Positions 1 to 9,204 of a DNA stretch of 64,000 nucleotides are shown here, piece by piece; the stretch's first letter is position 1; every line of letters starts with the position of its first letter. The notes under the pieces are model-generated. The model did no database searches. It worked only from the letters and a program-made list of their open reading frames with translations, and was not told where the DNA came from. Source of the stretch: Priestia aryabhattai (GTDB lineage Bacteria > Bacillota > Bacilli > Bacillales > Bacillaceae_H). The DNA is taken from positions 868,001 through 932,000 of the forward strand of contig NZ_JAMBOQ010000003.1 of assembly GCF_023715685.1 (NCBI RefSeq), written 5' to 3'. A program made the translations under genes and the position numbers.

Positions 1-845
1 TTTACCAGCAAAACCACCATATGCTCATAGCTCAAGGAAGAGTCATGCAGCTTTGTCACGAGATGTGTCCAAATGGAAAAATTGGGCCAGCAATTAATTT
101 AACGACGATGTATCAGGCGACGTGTAAACCAGAAGATGCCATCGCATCCCATAATTGGGAGACTATTCGCGGCTGGAGCTTCCTTGATCTGGCTGTGCAT
201 GGACGCTACAATGCTCTTTTTTGGAATTATCTTGTCGAGCGACAAATAGAGCCTATAATAGAAGAAGAAGATTTAGCTGATATCAAAGCTGGAAATCCAG
301 ATTTTATTGCAATCAATTACTACTCAACAGCAACTATTGCTGAGAGTAAAGGTGATGCAAGTGATGTCAGTCCAAGAGCTGGCGACCAGCAAATTATGCT
401 TGGTGAGGAAGGTGTATACCGTGCTGCAGAAAACTCCTACGTTGGAAAAACAAGATACGGATGGGTTATTGATCCCGTAGGTCTGCGCTTAACATTAAGA
501 AAAGCTTTCGAACGCTATAACTTACCCATACTGATAACTGAGAACGGTATAGGTGCTCCAGATGAATTAACTGATGAGGAAACGGTAGGAGACGACTATC
601 GTATTGACTATATAAGGGATCATTTAAAGCAAGTACAGTTGGCACTTACTGATGGTGTTCAAGTAATTGGCTATTGTCCATGGGCCGTTATTGACGTGGT
701 TAGCACTCATCAAGGCTATGGAAAAAGATATGGGTTTATCTATGTAAACCGTGGTGAAAATGATTTGTTAGGTCTTCGGAGAATAAAAAAGAAGAGTTTC
801 TATTGGTATAAACAAGTCATTCAAACAAATGGGACATTGAATTGA
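1..845 (+). CDS. 6-phospho-beta-glucosidase, GH1 family (3' part, cut by window start)
   Basis: Hydrolyses phosphorylated beta-glucosides imported by a PTS, in the cytoplasm. The reading frame is open from base 3, before the first internal ATG at 21, and the opening residues YQQNHHMLIA match the middle of GH1 enzymes, so the true start lies upstream of the window. The GH1 nucleophile motif TENG is present with its Glu codon at 540-542. About 280 residues are visible, compared with about 470 for the family, so the N-terminal part is missing. A LicT-type antiterminator follows after 26 bp, which supports an aryl-beta-glucoside PTS operon. The exact bglA/bglH orthology cannot be decided from this fragment. 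Confidence 0.9.
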   Translation, partial: YQQNHHMLIAQGRVMQLCHEMCPNGKIGPAINLTTMYQATCKPEDAIASHNWETIRGWSFLDLAVHGRYNALFWNYLVERQIEPIIEEEDLADIKAGNPDFIAINYYSTATIAESKGDASDVSPRAGDQQIMLGEEGVYRAAENSYVGKTRYGWVIDPVGLRLTLRKAFERYNLPILITENGIGAPDELTDEETVGDDYRIDYIRDHLKQVQLALTDGVQVIGYCPWAVIDVVSTHQGYGKRYGFIYVNRGENDLLGLRRIKKKSFYWYKQVIQTNGTLN

Positions 846-871
846 TTATATAAAGATAAAGTGGTGAAGAA

Positions 872-1711
872 ATGAGAGTCATTAAAATACTTAACAATAG
901 CCTGATTTTATCAGAAGATGAAAATCAGCATGAGATCATAGTAATGGGCAAAGGAATTGGCTTTAAAAGTAAAACTGGTGAATTAATCGACCCTACCAGC
1001 GTGGAAAAAGTGTTTGTTCCACTCAATAGTTTTGATACAAAAGAGTATATCCGTATTCTTGAGAACATGCCAAAACAGCATTTAAATGCAATCAATCAAG
1101 CCTTATTCAGCGTGAAGCATGAATTAGATGGCTACTTAAACGATCGAACGTTTATCATGTTGATGGATCATATTGCCTTTGCTATTGAACGTTTTCAAAA
1201 AGGCATTACATTGCAAAACAAACTTTTATGGGAAGTCCGAAAGTTTTATCCGAAAGAATACGAAATAGGACTTCGCATTCTCAAGAAATTGAACGGGCTG
1301 CTTGGTCTCGAAATGCCGGATGAAGAAGCTGGAAATATTGCCTTTCATTTGGTAAACGCCCAGTCTGACAAACAGAATATGGAAGATACTATGATCTCTA
1401 TTAAATTGTTGAAAGATATTTTAAACCTCGTTCAATACCAATTGAAGATTAGAATGGACAGCAACTCCATGCGCTATGCAAGGTTTGTTACACATCTTCA
1501 ATACTTTATCCAACGGCTGCTTGATGATACACAACTTAAAACAAAGGACTCATTCATCTATACGCAAACGAAAAATGCATATAATGAGGAGTATACCTGT
1601 GTAGAATCTATCCGTAGCTATGTAAGAAATGTGATGCATCTTGATATCACAGATGAAGAAGTTCTCTATTTAATGATTCATCTTATTCGAATGGCCAATT
1701 CAGAAGAATAA
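872..1711 (+). CDS. licT: BglG/LicT-family transcription antiterminator
   Basis: RNA-binding antiterminator that, when PTS-phosphorylation state allows, prevents early termination in beta-glucoside operons. Residues 1-55 form the co-antiterminator RNA-binding domain (starting MRVIKILNNS). Two PRD domains follow at about 65-170 and 175-279, with PRD-type histidines in the contexts MDHIAFA and AFHLVN and, in PRD2, THLQYF and MIHLIR. The 279-residue length is normal. The gene lies 26 bp after the phospho-beta-glucosidase and before a strong terminator, so it is probably the last gene of that operon. Its RNA target would be upstream of the window. The symbol is by family similarity. Confidence 0.9.
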   Translation: MRVIKILNNSLILSEDENQHEIIVMGKGIGFKSKTGELIDPTSVEKVFVPLNSFDTKEYIRILENMPKQHLNAINQALFSVKHELDGYLNDRTFIMLMDHIAFAIERFQKGITLQNKLLWEVRKFYPKEYEIGLRILKKLNGLLGLEMPDEEAGNIAFHLVNAQSDKQNMEDTMISIKLLKDILNLVQYQLKIRMDSNSMRYARFVTHLQYFIQRLLDDTQLKTKDSFIYTQTKNAYNEEYTCVESIRSYVRNVMHLDITDEEVLYLMIHLIRMANSEE

Positions 1712-1824
1712 GGTGCTGTTAAAATCATGATCTACTATGCTTTATTATTGAAACTTAAGATGAGTTAAAAATAAAGTACCAATATTTTTTGATATCGTAA
1801 CCAAATATGAGATATAACGTTAGC

Positions 1825-1862
1825 ACCCTCTATGCTTTCAAAGCATAGAGGGTACTTTTTTG
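1825..1862 (+). terminator. Rho-independent terminator after licT
   Basis: A 14-bp perfect stem around a minimal loop (arms 1825-1838 and 1840-1853) is followed by a T-rich run. It ends the beta-glucoside operon. Confidence 0.9.
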
Positions 1863-2010
1863 TTTTTGGGGAGTAAATAATTAACGGTTTTCCTGCAATT
1901 CTACAATGTTTACATAATCTTTTCTTGTCATTAATAAATGGTTTACAATACTTAGCTATGCTTAGATTAAGATTTCTGAAAAAAATTGATAAGAAGGGAG
2001 ATTTTAGATA

Positions 2011-2118
2011 ATGACTTTGCATATAATTCGTAAATCTGATAGCGCTCAGTTATATATTAGAGGATATAAAATAAAATTGACACTTAACCAATGGAAGCTT
2101 GTAAGTAATCAAAGATAA
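2011..2118 (+). CDS. small basic protein, 35 residues, unknown
   Basis: The reading frame has an ATG at 2011, preceded by a good ribosome binding site (AAGAAGGGAG at 1991-2000), and ends at TAA 2116-2118. A hairpin terminator lies about 25 bp downstream. The product is basic and mixed, starting MTLHIIRKSDSAQLYIRG. I recognise no family. The combination of RBS, ATG and terminator makes a short independent gene plausible; a non-coding RNA or a gene remnant is also possible. Confidence 0.4.
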   Translation: MTLHIIRKSDSAQLYIRGYKIKLTLNQWKLVSNQR

Positions 2119-2142
2119 TATTCGATGAAAATAGAAAAGAGT

Positions 2143-2175
2143 AAACCCCTCATCTTAATTTAGGTGGGGTTTTTT
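2143..2175 (+). terminator. Rho-independent terminator
   Basis: A short AAACCCC/GGGGTTT stem is followed by a T run, downstream of the 35-residue ORF. Confidence 0.7.
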
Positions 2176-2338
2176 GCATTTCTTTTATCAACCATTTAAT
2201 TATTTAACTATTTAAACTTCATAATAAAAAAGACTAATAAAAGTTAAAAAATGGAATAAAAAAGAGGAATATTATTTAAATAAAATTAAAAGAAAACACA
2301 ACTAAATATGCATTTTATTAATGTTTTACCATTTTTTG

Positions 2339-2368
2339 TTGACTATAAAAATTTAAAAGAATTAAAAT
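2339..2368 (+). promoter_or_regulatory. SigA-type promoter of the rph-like gene
   Basis: TTGACT at 2339-2344 and TAAAAT at 2363-2368 are separated by 18 bp. A perfect palindrome follows 9 bp downstream, in the position expected for a repressor operator. Confidence 0.7.
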
Positions 2369-2377
2369 GAATAGAAA

Positions 2378-2396
2378 GTAAGTAATTACTTACATT
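2378..2396. promoter_or_regulatory. palindromic operator, probable YvkB (TetR) site 1
   Basis: GTAAGTAATTACTTAC at 2378-2393 is a perfect 16-bp palindrome just downstream of the -10 box. The 17 bases at 2380-2396 match 15 of 17 bases at 5005-5021, downstream of the promoter of the nearby TetR gene. A shared TetR operator is the simplest reading. Confidence 0.65.
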
Positions 2397-2430
2397 TTAA
2401 AATTGTTTTGTAGGAGGATGAATATACTTA

Positions 2431-4944
2431 ATGTATAGTTTAAGTTTTCAGATGGTAGACGAGGCGAATGAAAAAGTTGGAGCAAAAGCTTTAAATCTTA
2501 TAAAAATGAAAAGAAAAAATTTACCGATTCCAGACGGGTTTGTTATTCAAACAGAAGCTTTAAAACGATATATCGAATGGAATGAGATTAATCGTCAAAC
2601 GGATAATATACACGAGAGAATTTTGCACGGGGAAATTCCTATTGAAATTGAAACGGATCTCATAGAGGCATTTCAAAATCTAAAAAGCTCTTATACGTCA
2701 GTAGCTGTTCGTTCATCATCTGGTGCTGAAGATTTAGAAGGTGCATCTTTTGCTGGACAGTATGAAACCTATCTTAATGTGAAAAGTACCGAGGATTTTT
2801 TAAGTAAAGTGAGAGCATGCTGGGCTTCATTTTTTACTGAAAGAGTCGAACAATATACTCAAAGTATGTATGCTGATTTTGATGAAATTTCAATGGCAGT
2901 TGTTGTTCAAGGATTAATTCAGTCCGAAGTATCGGGAGTAATATTTAGTCAAAATCCTGTTAATCATAATACGAAAGAAATTATGATTAATGCTAGCTAC
3001 GGACTAGGAGAAGCAATTGTATCAGGCCTAGTAACACCTGATGTTTACCTAGTTAATAAACAAACCTTTGAGGTAGAGAAAGAAAAAGGGCTAAAAGAAG
3101 TAAAAATAATTCCACTTGTTGAAGGTGTTGAAGAAATCGAAACAACGGAAGCCGAGCAGCAAAGATTTTGTTTAACAAACGAGAAAATTATTGAATTGGC
3201 CGAAATAACAAAAGAGGTAGAAGCTCTTTATCAACATCCCGTAGATATAGAGTTTGGTATTCAAAACAATCAAGTATATCTATTACAGGCAAGAGCCATT
3301 ACAACATTAGCAGAGGATAATAAATTAACGCCTTTCCAAAAAGATATATTTTTAAGTTTTGACGACATGGAGGAATTTTGGATATTAAATGATACAAGTT
3401 TTTCCCATGCTGTTAGTCCTTTGTATGCTTCATTTATTATTCCAGCATTTTCTGAAGGAACAGCTTCTAGTTTTAAAAAGTTAAAGTTTATATTTGATAG
3501 AATTAATTTAAAAGTTTATAAAGGGCATATCTACACAAGAACGGAGCCTTTTAAAGGAGATTCTAATAAGAGAATCCAGGAACATAAAGAATTGATGGAA
3601 ATTATTTATCCAGTCTTAACAAAACGAATGAACCACATTATTAATGAACAATTCTTACCTTACTATAACAAGTTAGATAGCTTTACCAAGGAAAATCTAA
3701 ACCTTCGGAGGGGAAAAGAAATCCTTCAAAATTTGACTGATTTCTATAAAATCGCATATGATCTGCATTTTGATATTGTTATGCCTCAAATGTCTTTAAA
3801 TACTATAGTTGAAGAATACTATAAAAACCTTACAAACAGGGAGTCTGGGCATGATGTTTATGAGCTGTTGACCGGAAAAATGAACAAATCGTTGGAAACT
3901 GACCAACAGCTTTCTAGACTTGCTTTAACAGTGAAAAGAGATAGTGAACTTACTGAAATTTTTCAAGAAGAATGTACAGAAAATTTATTAAAGAAGTTAG
4001 GGGAAAATAAAGCTGGAAAAAGCTTTGTGACTGAATTAGATACTTTCTTAAAACAGTTTGGATATCGAAGCGTTATAAGTCACGATTTTGTAGGAGAAAT
4101 TTGGCTAGAGAATCCCCTTCACGCATTATCCATTATTCAAGGATATGTTAAGGACAGTTATAACTTTGATGAGAACTTTGAACAGACAGTAAAAAAACGT
4201 GAACAGAACTATAAGGAATTTCTGGCACAGATAGAGGATAGCAAACATAAAGAAGAATTTAAAAAATATTATGAGTGGGCATTAGATGCATCCGTTATAA
4301 GAGATGACCATCATTTTTATATCGATGCAATGTTGGATGCAAAAGCTCGTTTATTCCTACTCAAACTAGGTCATCTACTAGTTAATCATCAAGTTTTTCT
4401 AGTGAAAGAAGATATTTTCTTCTTATATCTTGATGAACTAGAGTCTCTTTTGGAAAATCCAGTAGACATGACCAAATTAATTGAGAAACGTAAAGAAGAA
4501 CAGGTAGAACATGAGCAAACGTCTAATTTGCCTAGATATTTCGGAACCCCTGAACCAACTCAACTGAAAGAAGCTGAGAAATATATGGGAGCTATTGAGG
4601 AGAATGACGCTAACAGCGAAAATTCTATTAAAGGATTAGCCTCTTCCTCAGGAACCTATACCGGAAAAGTAAAAGTTATTTCAACTACGAAGGAATTTTA
4701 CAAGCTAGAAAAAGGGGATGTTTTAGTATGTAAAACCACCACTCCACTTTGGACTACTTTATTTCAAACTGCGGGGGCTGTTATTACTGACGCCGGAGGT
4801 ATTCTTTCTCATTCGGCAATAATTGCACGTGAATATGAAATTCCTGCAGTGGTTGGTACGAAAATAAGTACGAATAAGTTAAAAGATGGTGATATGGTTA
4901 CGGTAGATGGTACGAATGGAATTGTAACTCTTTTAACTGAATAG
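2431..4944 (+). CDS. rph: rifampin phosphotransferase / PEP-synthase-like protein (YvkC family)
   Basis: Family members transfer the beta-phosphate of ATP to rifampin through a swivelling phospho-His domain; others are PEP-utilising enzymes. The order is an ATP-grasp (PPDK N-terminal) domain at about 1-300, with [10 protein letters not shown] and GQYETYLNV, a long helical drug-binding middle part, and a C-terminal phosphohistidine domain at about 750-837. The catalytic His lies in [14 protein letters not shown]. The 837-residue length is close to that of rifampin phosphotransferases and B. subtilis YvkC. AGGAGG at 2412-2417 lies 13 bp before the ATG, which is long. The neighbours (TetR, then MFS) match the yvkC/yvkB/yvkA gene set. 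Drug resistance is inferred from family only. Confidence 0.85.
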   Translation: MYSLSFQMVDEANEKVGAKALNLIKMKRKNLPIPDGFVIQTEALKRYIEWNEINRQTDNIHERILHGEIPIEIETDLIEAFQNLKSSYTSVAVRSSSGAEDLEGASFAGQYETYLNVKSTEDFLSKVRACWASFFTERVEQYTQSMYADFDEISMAVVVQGLIQSEVSGVIFSQNPVNHNTKEIMINASYGLGEAIVSGLVTPDVYLVNKQTFEVEKEKGLKEVKIIPLVEGVEEIETTEAEQQRFCLTNEKIIELAEITKEVEALYQHPVDIEFGIQNNQVYLLQARAITTLAEDNKLTPFQKDIFLSFDDMEEFWILNDTSFSHAVSPLYASFIIPAFSEGTASSFKKLKFIFDRINLKVYKGHIYTRTEPFKGDSNKRIQEHKELMEIIYPVLTKRMNHIINEQFLPYYNKLDSFTKENLNLRRGKEILQNLTDFYKIAYDLHFDIVMPQMSLNTIVEEYYKNLTNRESGHDVYELLTGKMNKSLETDQQLSRLALTVKRDSELTEIFQEECTENLLKKLGENKAGKSFVTELDTFLKQFGYRSVISHDFVGEIWLENPLHALSIIQGYVKDSYNFDENFEQTVKKREQNYKEFLAQIEDSKHKEEFKKYYEWALDASVIRDDHHFYIDAMLDAKARLFLLKLGHLLVNHQVFLVKEDIFFLYLDELESLLENPVDMTKLIEKRKEEQVEHEQTSNLPRYFGTPEPTQLKEAEKYMGAIEENDANSENSIKGLASSSGTYTGKVKVISTTKEFYKLEKGDVLVCKTTTPLWTTLFQTAGAVITDAGGILSHSAIIAREYEIPAVVGTKISTNKLKDGDMVTVDGTNGIVTLLTE

Positions 4945-4964
4945 ATGATGCTATTCACTTCCAT

Positions 4965-4994
4965 TTGACAACCGCTATTTTTCCTTTATATACT
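4965..4994 (+). promoter_or_regulatory. promoter of the TetR-MFS operon
   Basis: A consensus TTGACA at 4965-4970 and TATACT at 4989-4994 are separated by 18 bp. The operator-like sequence at 5005-5021 follows. Confidence 0.7.
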
Positions 4995-5004
4995 GCCTAA
5001 TGGA

Positions 5005-5021
5005 AAGTAAAGACTTACATT
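5005..5021. promoter_or_regulatory. probable YvkB (TetR) operator, site 2
   Basis: AAGTAAAGACTTACATT matches 15 of 17 bases of the palindromic site before the rph-like gene. It sits 10 bp after the -10 box, in a position for autorepression. Confidence 0.55.
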
Positions 5022-5045
5022 CAGGAAGCATAAAGGATGATTAAC

Positions 5046-5621
5046 ATGAAAAAAGATGAAACAAAAAACAAGATAACAAAGGCTACAATAGAGCTGCTTA
5101 AAGAAAAAGGCTATAAAGGTACTACTACTAGAGAAATTGCAGAACAAGCTGGAGTCAATGAATTGACGGTTTTTCGCCACTTTGGCAATAAAGAAGGCAT
5201 CATTCAAGCTATTGTCCAGACAACGAGCTTTTCACTTGAGATTTTTGACAAATCGATTGAATGGAAACTTGAAAAAGATTTGATGAATTTTGGTTACTTG
5301 TTACTAAAAGACTTTGATAATAACCGAGACATGATTTCAATCACTTTAAAAGACCCTCTAATTTTCTCTCGAGCACATGAAGAAATTATAAAGAAGATTA
5401 ATGATACGAAAAAAATACTAAAAGAATACTTTGAAGAAATGCAAAGGAAAGGTTACATCAAAGAATTAGATTCTTGTACACAAGCAGAGATTTTTCTAAG
5501 TACGTATTGGGGATATTTTATGTATAAACTAAATTTTGGAGACAAAGCCTTACATGCAGATTATCAAGATATGATAAAAAACAGTGTAAAAACGTTTATA
5601 AAAGGAATTTCTCTTCATTAA
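5046..5621 (+). CDS. yvkB: TetR-family transcriptional repressor (YvkB-like)
   Basis: Probable repressor of its own operon and of the upstream rph-like gene. An N-terminal TetR helix-turn-helix lies at about 10-55 (TTTREIAEQAGVNELTVFRHF), followed by a helical ligand domain; 191 residues from ATG 5046. An upstream in-frame ATG at 5037 overlaps the RBS (AAAGGATG), so 5046 is preferred. The MFS gene starts 16 bp after the stop, so the two form an operon. The ligand is not predictable from sequence. Confidence 0.85.
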   Translation: MKKDETKNKITKATIELLKEKGYKGTTTREIAEQAGVNELTVFRHFGNKEGIIQAIVQTTSFSLEIFDKSIEWKLEKDLMNFGYLLLKDFDNNRDMISITLKDPLIFSRAHEEIIKKINDTKKILKEYFEEMQRKGYIKELDSCTQAEIFLSTYWGYFMYKLNFGDKALHADYQDMIKNSVKTFIKGISLH

Positions 5622-5637
5622 AAGGAGGCAATAATGT

Positions 5638-6984
5638 TTGGGTAAACATAAAGAGCTTATCTTGATTATTTCATTACTAATTGGGACATTTCTTGTACCA
5701 ATAAATTCGACAATGATTGCCGTTGCTTTATCAACCATATCAGCTCATTTCAATGAACCGCTTGCAAATATTTCTTGGGTAGTAACTATTTATTTAATTG
5801 TAATGGCTGTTACTCAGCCTATCGCTGGAAAGCTAGGAGATCTATATGGAAACAAAAATATCTATTTATGGGGCGTAGTATTCTTTCTTATAGCATCTTT
5901 AGGCTGTATATTTTCAACTAATCTCATTTCCCTTATTATTTTTCGATCACTGCAGGCAGTAGGAGGAGCTTTACTTACTCCCAACACGATAGCAATCATT
6001 AGATATGTTGTACCAAAAGAACGGCTCCCTAAAATTTTAGGTATATTTGGAATGGGGATGGGCTTGGGTGCTGCAATTGGACCATTACTAGGATCTATAC
6101 TACTTGAAAACTTCAGCTTGGAAGCTATATTCTGGGTAAATGTTCCGTTTCTTTTCTTAGCTTTAGTTAGTGGAATAGTTATGATTCCTAAATTTAATTT
6201 TAAAAGGCAAGCAAGTACTTTAGATATTCAAGGTTCCATTTATTTAGCAATTAGCATTTCTTTTTTAATTTTATTAACACACGGTATGGAATTTACTAAG
6301 GCTTTAATAATGGGAATAATATTTATTCTATCTTCAATCTTGTTTATCAAAAGAGAAAATACGGCAGAAAACCCAATTATCGATTTTTCTTTATTTAAAA
6401 ATTCCACCTTTACAAGCGCTAATTTATCTATTATGCTTAGCAATTTTGTTATGTATGTGATTTTATTAATTATGCCTCTACTGATGAAGTCTCAATTTCA
6501 CTTGTCTACAGCACACACAGGTATTGTTTTATCGATTTTTTCAATTTCAATGTCTTTAAGCGGGTGGATAGGAGGATTACTAAACAATAAGTTTAGTTCT
6601 AAAAAAGTTATAGGATTTTCTTTTGGTATGATCATTTTCTCTAATATTCTCTTTTTATCCTTAGAGAACGTTGGGTCTATTCTTTTTCTTATAGTGGCTT
6701 TAATTGTTGGTGGTTTTTCTACGGGAGTAGGCTTAACAAGCATGCAGGTTGCCTCGCTTGACTCAGTAAGTAAAGAGCAGTCAGGCACAGCATCTGGCAT
6801 TTACTCAACGTTTCGCTATTTCGGAAGTATTATTTCATCCACTCTTATTGCTCTCATTACTAATTATAACTATATCTTCATTATTTTAGGGGTATCAGGG
6901 ATAGTAGGTTTACTAGTAGCTAGAAACATTAAATCCAGTAGCAAAGATGTAATAAGCAGCAATCATTCTAGTGCAAAAGCGTAG
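5638..6984 (+). CDS. yvkA: MFS multidrug efflux transporter (YvkA-like, DHA2 type)
   Basis: Proton-driven drug exporter in the cytoplasmic membrane with many hydrophobic helices. It contains the family signatures GKLGDLYGNK after helix 2 and GPLLGSILLENFSLEAIFWVN near helix 6. The frame opens at TTG 5638, 9 bp after AAAGGAGG. An ATG at 5634 sits at better spacing but gives only M-F-G-stop, so either TTG is used or a T has been gained near the start. The terminator at 7039-7080 ends the operon. Confidence 0.85.
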   Translation: MGKHKELILIISLLIGTFLVPINSTMIAVALSTISAHFNEPLANISWVVTIYLIVMAVTQPIAGKLGDLYGNKNIYLWGVVFFLIASLGCIFSTNLISLIIFRSLQAVGGALLTPNTIAIIRYVVPKERLPKILGIFGMGMGLGAAIGPLLGSILLENFSLEAIFWVNVPFLFLALVSGIVMIPKFNFKRQASTLDIQGSIYLAISISFLILLTHGMEFTKALIMGIIFILSSILFIKRENTAENPIIDFSLFKNSTFTSANLSIMLSNFVMYVILLIMPLLMKSQFHLSTAHTGIVLSIFSISMSLSGWIGGLLNNKFSSKKVIGFSFGMIIFSNILFLSLENVGSILFLIVALIVGGFSTGVGLTSMQVASLDSVSKEQSGTASGIYSTFRYFGSIISSTLIALITNYNYIFIILGVSGIVGLLVARNIKSSSKDVISSNHSSAKA

Positions 6985-7038
6985 TTTTTTTGGTAACGCT
7001 GTCGGTTATATGTACGATTTACTAAGTAATCTATAAAA

Positions 7039-7080
7039 ATAAGTAATGCTTCTGAAATAGAAGCATTACTTATTTTTTTT
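7039..7080 (+). terminator. Rho-independent terminator after yvkA
   Basis: A long stem (AAGTAATGCTTC paired with its complement ending at 7071) is followed by eight T residues. Confidence 0.95.
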
Positions 7081-7235
7081 GCTTAGAGTCATAAACCATG
7101 TGATTAAAGAATGGTTATAGCTTAATTTACATACTCCACCTGAAAATCTGAGAGAAAAAGGAAGAGAAATTTATACATTTCTCTTCAAAAATTACTTCAT
7201 TTCAAATAAAAAATTCAAATAATTCAATCTTGTTA

Positions 7236-7264
7236 TTGACGAACTTGCGTTTCAGCTGTACACT
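7236..7264 (+). promoter_or_regulatory. promoter of the split-transketolase operon
   Basis: TTGACG (7236-7241), 17 bp, then TACACT (7259-7264). The same architecture recurs at 11080-11108 before the transporter operon. Confidence 0.75.
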
Positions 7265-7278
7265 TAAGTAACAAAGCT

Positions 7279-7293
7279 ACTTAGTATACAAGT
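7279..7293. promoter_or_regulatory. 15-bp operator, copy 1 (probable GntR site)
   Basis: ACTTAGTATACAAGT starts exactly 15 bp after the last base of the -10 box. An identical 15-mer lies at the same distance from the -10 box of the second promoter (11123-11137). The core TAGTATACAA resembles the T-N-G-T...A-C-N-A pattern of FadR-type GntR operators. A related half-site GGTATACT follows at 7300-7307. Confidence 0.7.
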
Positions 7294-7374
7294 TACCTAG
7301 GTATACTGAATTATATTTTACTTGATATATGAGTTAAGAAAATAGCAAGTCATAATTTAATGAGGTGACTAAAA

Positions 7375-8208
7375 ATGAAAGACATTAGTATTCAAGAATT
7401 AAAAGAAAAAGCTATTCAATTAAGAAAAACAGCTCTTACGATGATTTATGGAGCACAATCTGGCCATCCAGGAGGCTCACTTTCTGCAGCTGATATTATG
7501 GCAGCGCTTTATTTTAAAGAAATGAATGTTGACCCACATAACCCTAACTGGGAGGACCGCGATAGATTTGTACTTTCTAAAGGTCACGTTTGTCCTATTC
7601 AATATTCAGCTTTAGCTTTACGAGGATTTGTTCCTTACGAAACGATATACACATTAAGAGAATATGGTTCCCCGTTCCAAGGGCATCCAGATATGAAAAA
7701 GTGTAAAGGCATTGATATTTCAACAGGTTCTTTAGGACAAGGACTTTCTTGCGGAGTTGGAATGGCAATAGCAGGAAAACGAGATTTTAAAGACTATAGA
7801 GTTTTTGCTTTAGTAGGAGATGGAGAGTGTCAAGAAGGACAAATTTGGGAAGCTGCTCAAACGGCAGTTAAATATCAATTAGATAATTTAGTTGTGTTCG
7901 TGGATAATAATAGACTTCAAATTGATGGATTCTGTGATGAAATTATGCCTTTACAAGATTTAGAGAAAAAATTTGATGTGTTTGGTTTTGAAACGAAGCG
8001 AATTAATGGACACTCGATGGAAGAGATTGTAGAAACATTGGATGAAGTAAGAGTGGCGAAGAATGGAAAACCAAAATGTATCATTTGTGACACGGTAAAA
8101 GGTAAAGGAGTTTCTTTTATGGAGGATGTGGCTGATTGGCACGGGGTTGCTCCTAATGAAGAACAATATCATCAAGCAATGGAAGAAGTGGCAGGAGGTT
8201 TAAAATAA
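7375..8208 (+). CDS. transketolase N-terminal subunit (split transketolase)
   Basis: Thiamine-diphosphate-binding half of a two-subunit transketolase that moves a two-carbon ketol unit between sugars. It contains SGHPGGSLSAADI near the N-terminus and the diphosphate/Mg motif GDGECQEGQIWEAA followed by VDNN. The 277-residue length is typical of the split form. The stop TAA overlaps the ATG of the C-terminal subunit by one base, so the two are translationally coupled. The gene is first in an operon with a 110-base leader after the promoter. Apulose-4-phosphate or sulfosugar transketolases use the same split form, so the substrate may not be a classical pentose phosphate. Confidence 0.9.
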   Translation: MKDISIQELKEKAIQLRKTALTMIYGAQSGHPGGSLSAADIMAALYFKEMNVDPHNPNWEDRDRFVLSKGHVCPIQYSALALRGFVPYETIYTLREYGSPFQGHPDMKKCKGIDISTGSLGQGLSCGVGMAIAGKRDFKDYRVFALVGDGECQEGQIWEAAQTAVKYQLDNLVVFVDNNRLQIDGFCDEIMPLQDLEKKFDVFGFETKRINGHSMEEIVETLDEVRVAKNGKPKCIICDTVKGKGVSFMEDVADWHGVAPNEEQYHQAMEEVAGGLK

Positions 8209-9155
8209 TGAGCATAATGGAAAAAGATCTTACAGTAAAAAAAGCTACGAGAGAAGCCTTTGGAGATGAAATCGTAAAGTTAGGTAAAGAAAACAAAAAT
8301 ATTTATGTGATTGACGTGGATATTGCTAAATCTTGTAAAACAGTAAATTTTATAAAACAACTACCTGATCAGCATATTAATGTAGGGATTGCGGAGCAGA
8401 ATGCAGCTGGGTTAGCAGCTGGTCTTGCTACAACCGGTAAAATTCCATTTGTAAGCACTTACGCAGTTTTTGGTTCGTTAAGAATGCTTGAACAAATCAG
8501 ACAAGAAGTCTGTTACCCTAACTTAAATGTAAAGATTGCTTGCTCGCATGGCGGTCTAACTCCAGCTAATGATGGGGGGAGTCATCAAGCTATAGAAGAT
8601 ATGGGTGTATTAAGATCGGTTCCAAATATGACCGTCATTATGGGGGCTGACTATTATTCTACTAGGAAGTTAGTAGAGCAAGCTGCTAAGGTATATGGAC
8701 CTGTCTATCTTCGCTTTACTCGCGATACTGTTCCAATTATTTATGATGAAAATGAAGAGTTTACAATTGGAAAGGCCAAGCAAATTAAGGATGGAAGCGA
8801 TATAGCTATTATTGCCAATGGCGATACGGTACGACTCGCTTTAGAGGCAACTAGAGAATTAGAAAAACAAGGAATATCCGTAAAGCTACTAGATATGCAT
8901 ACTATTAAACCATTGGATCGAGAAGCAGTGGTCGATTGTTTAAATATCGGCAAAATTATTACAGTTGAAGATCATAATATTCTAAATGGTCTTGGCAGTG
9001 CGGTATGCGAAGTAGTTGCTGAAGAAGGGAAAGGTACAGTTCGACGAATTGGTGTACAGGATCAATTTGGACAATCCGCACCTTATGAAAAATTATTGGA
9101 GTTAAATGGAATAACTACAGAAAATATTATCAAAACGGCTAAAGAAATCATTTAA
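8208..9155 (+). CDS. transketolase C-terminal subunit (split transketolase)
   Basis: Pyrimidine-binding half of the same enzyme. The conserved Glu that activates thiamine diphosphate is in INVGIAEQNAAGLAAGLA at about residue 63; the transketolase C-terminal domain follows from about 190. 315 residues. The start overlaps the preceding stop (TAATG), with AGGAGG inside the end of the upstream gene. A second ATG at 8217 is possible. It pairs with the preceding gene to make a complete transketolase. Confidence 0.9.
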   Translation: MSIMEKDLTVKKATREAFGDEIVKLGKENKNIYVIDVDIAKSCKTVNFIKQLPDQHINVGIAEQNAAGLAAGLATTGKIPFVSTYAVFGSLRMLEQIRQEVCYPNLNVKIACSHGGLTPANDGGSHQAIEDMGVLRSVPNMTVIMGADYYSTRKLVEQAAKVYGPVYLRFTRDTVPIIYDENEEFTIGKAKQIKDGSDIAIIANGDTVRLALEATRELEKQGISVKLLDMHTIKPLDREAVVDCLNIGKIITVEDHNILNGLGSAVCEVVAEEGKGTVRRIGVQDQFGQSAPYEKLLELNGITTENIIKTAKEII

Positions 9156-9204
9156 AACTAACTATATTAAATAGACAAAGCTAACAAGATGGGGGAAATA
9201 TAAC

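Noticed and set aside
1765..2022. Minus-strand open frame of 85 residues
   Set aside because: No RBS; it runs through the licT terminator and opposes the RBS and start of the small plus-strand ORF at 2011.
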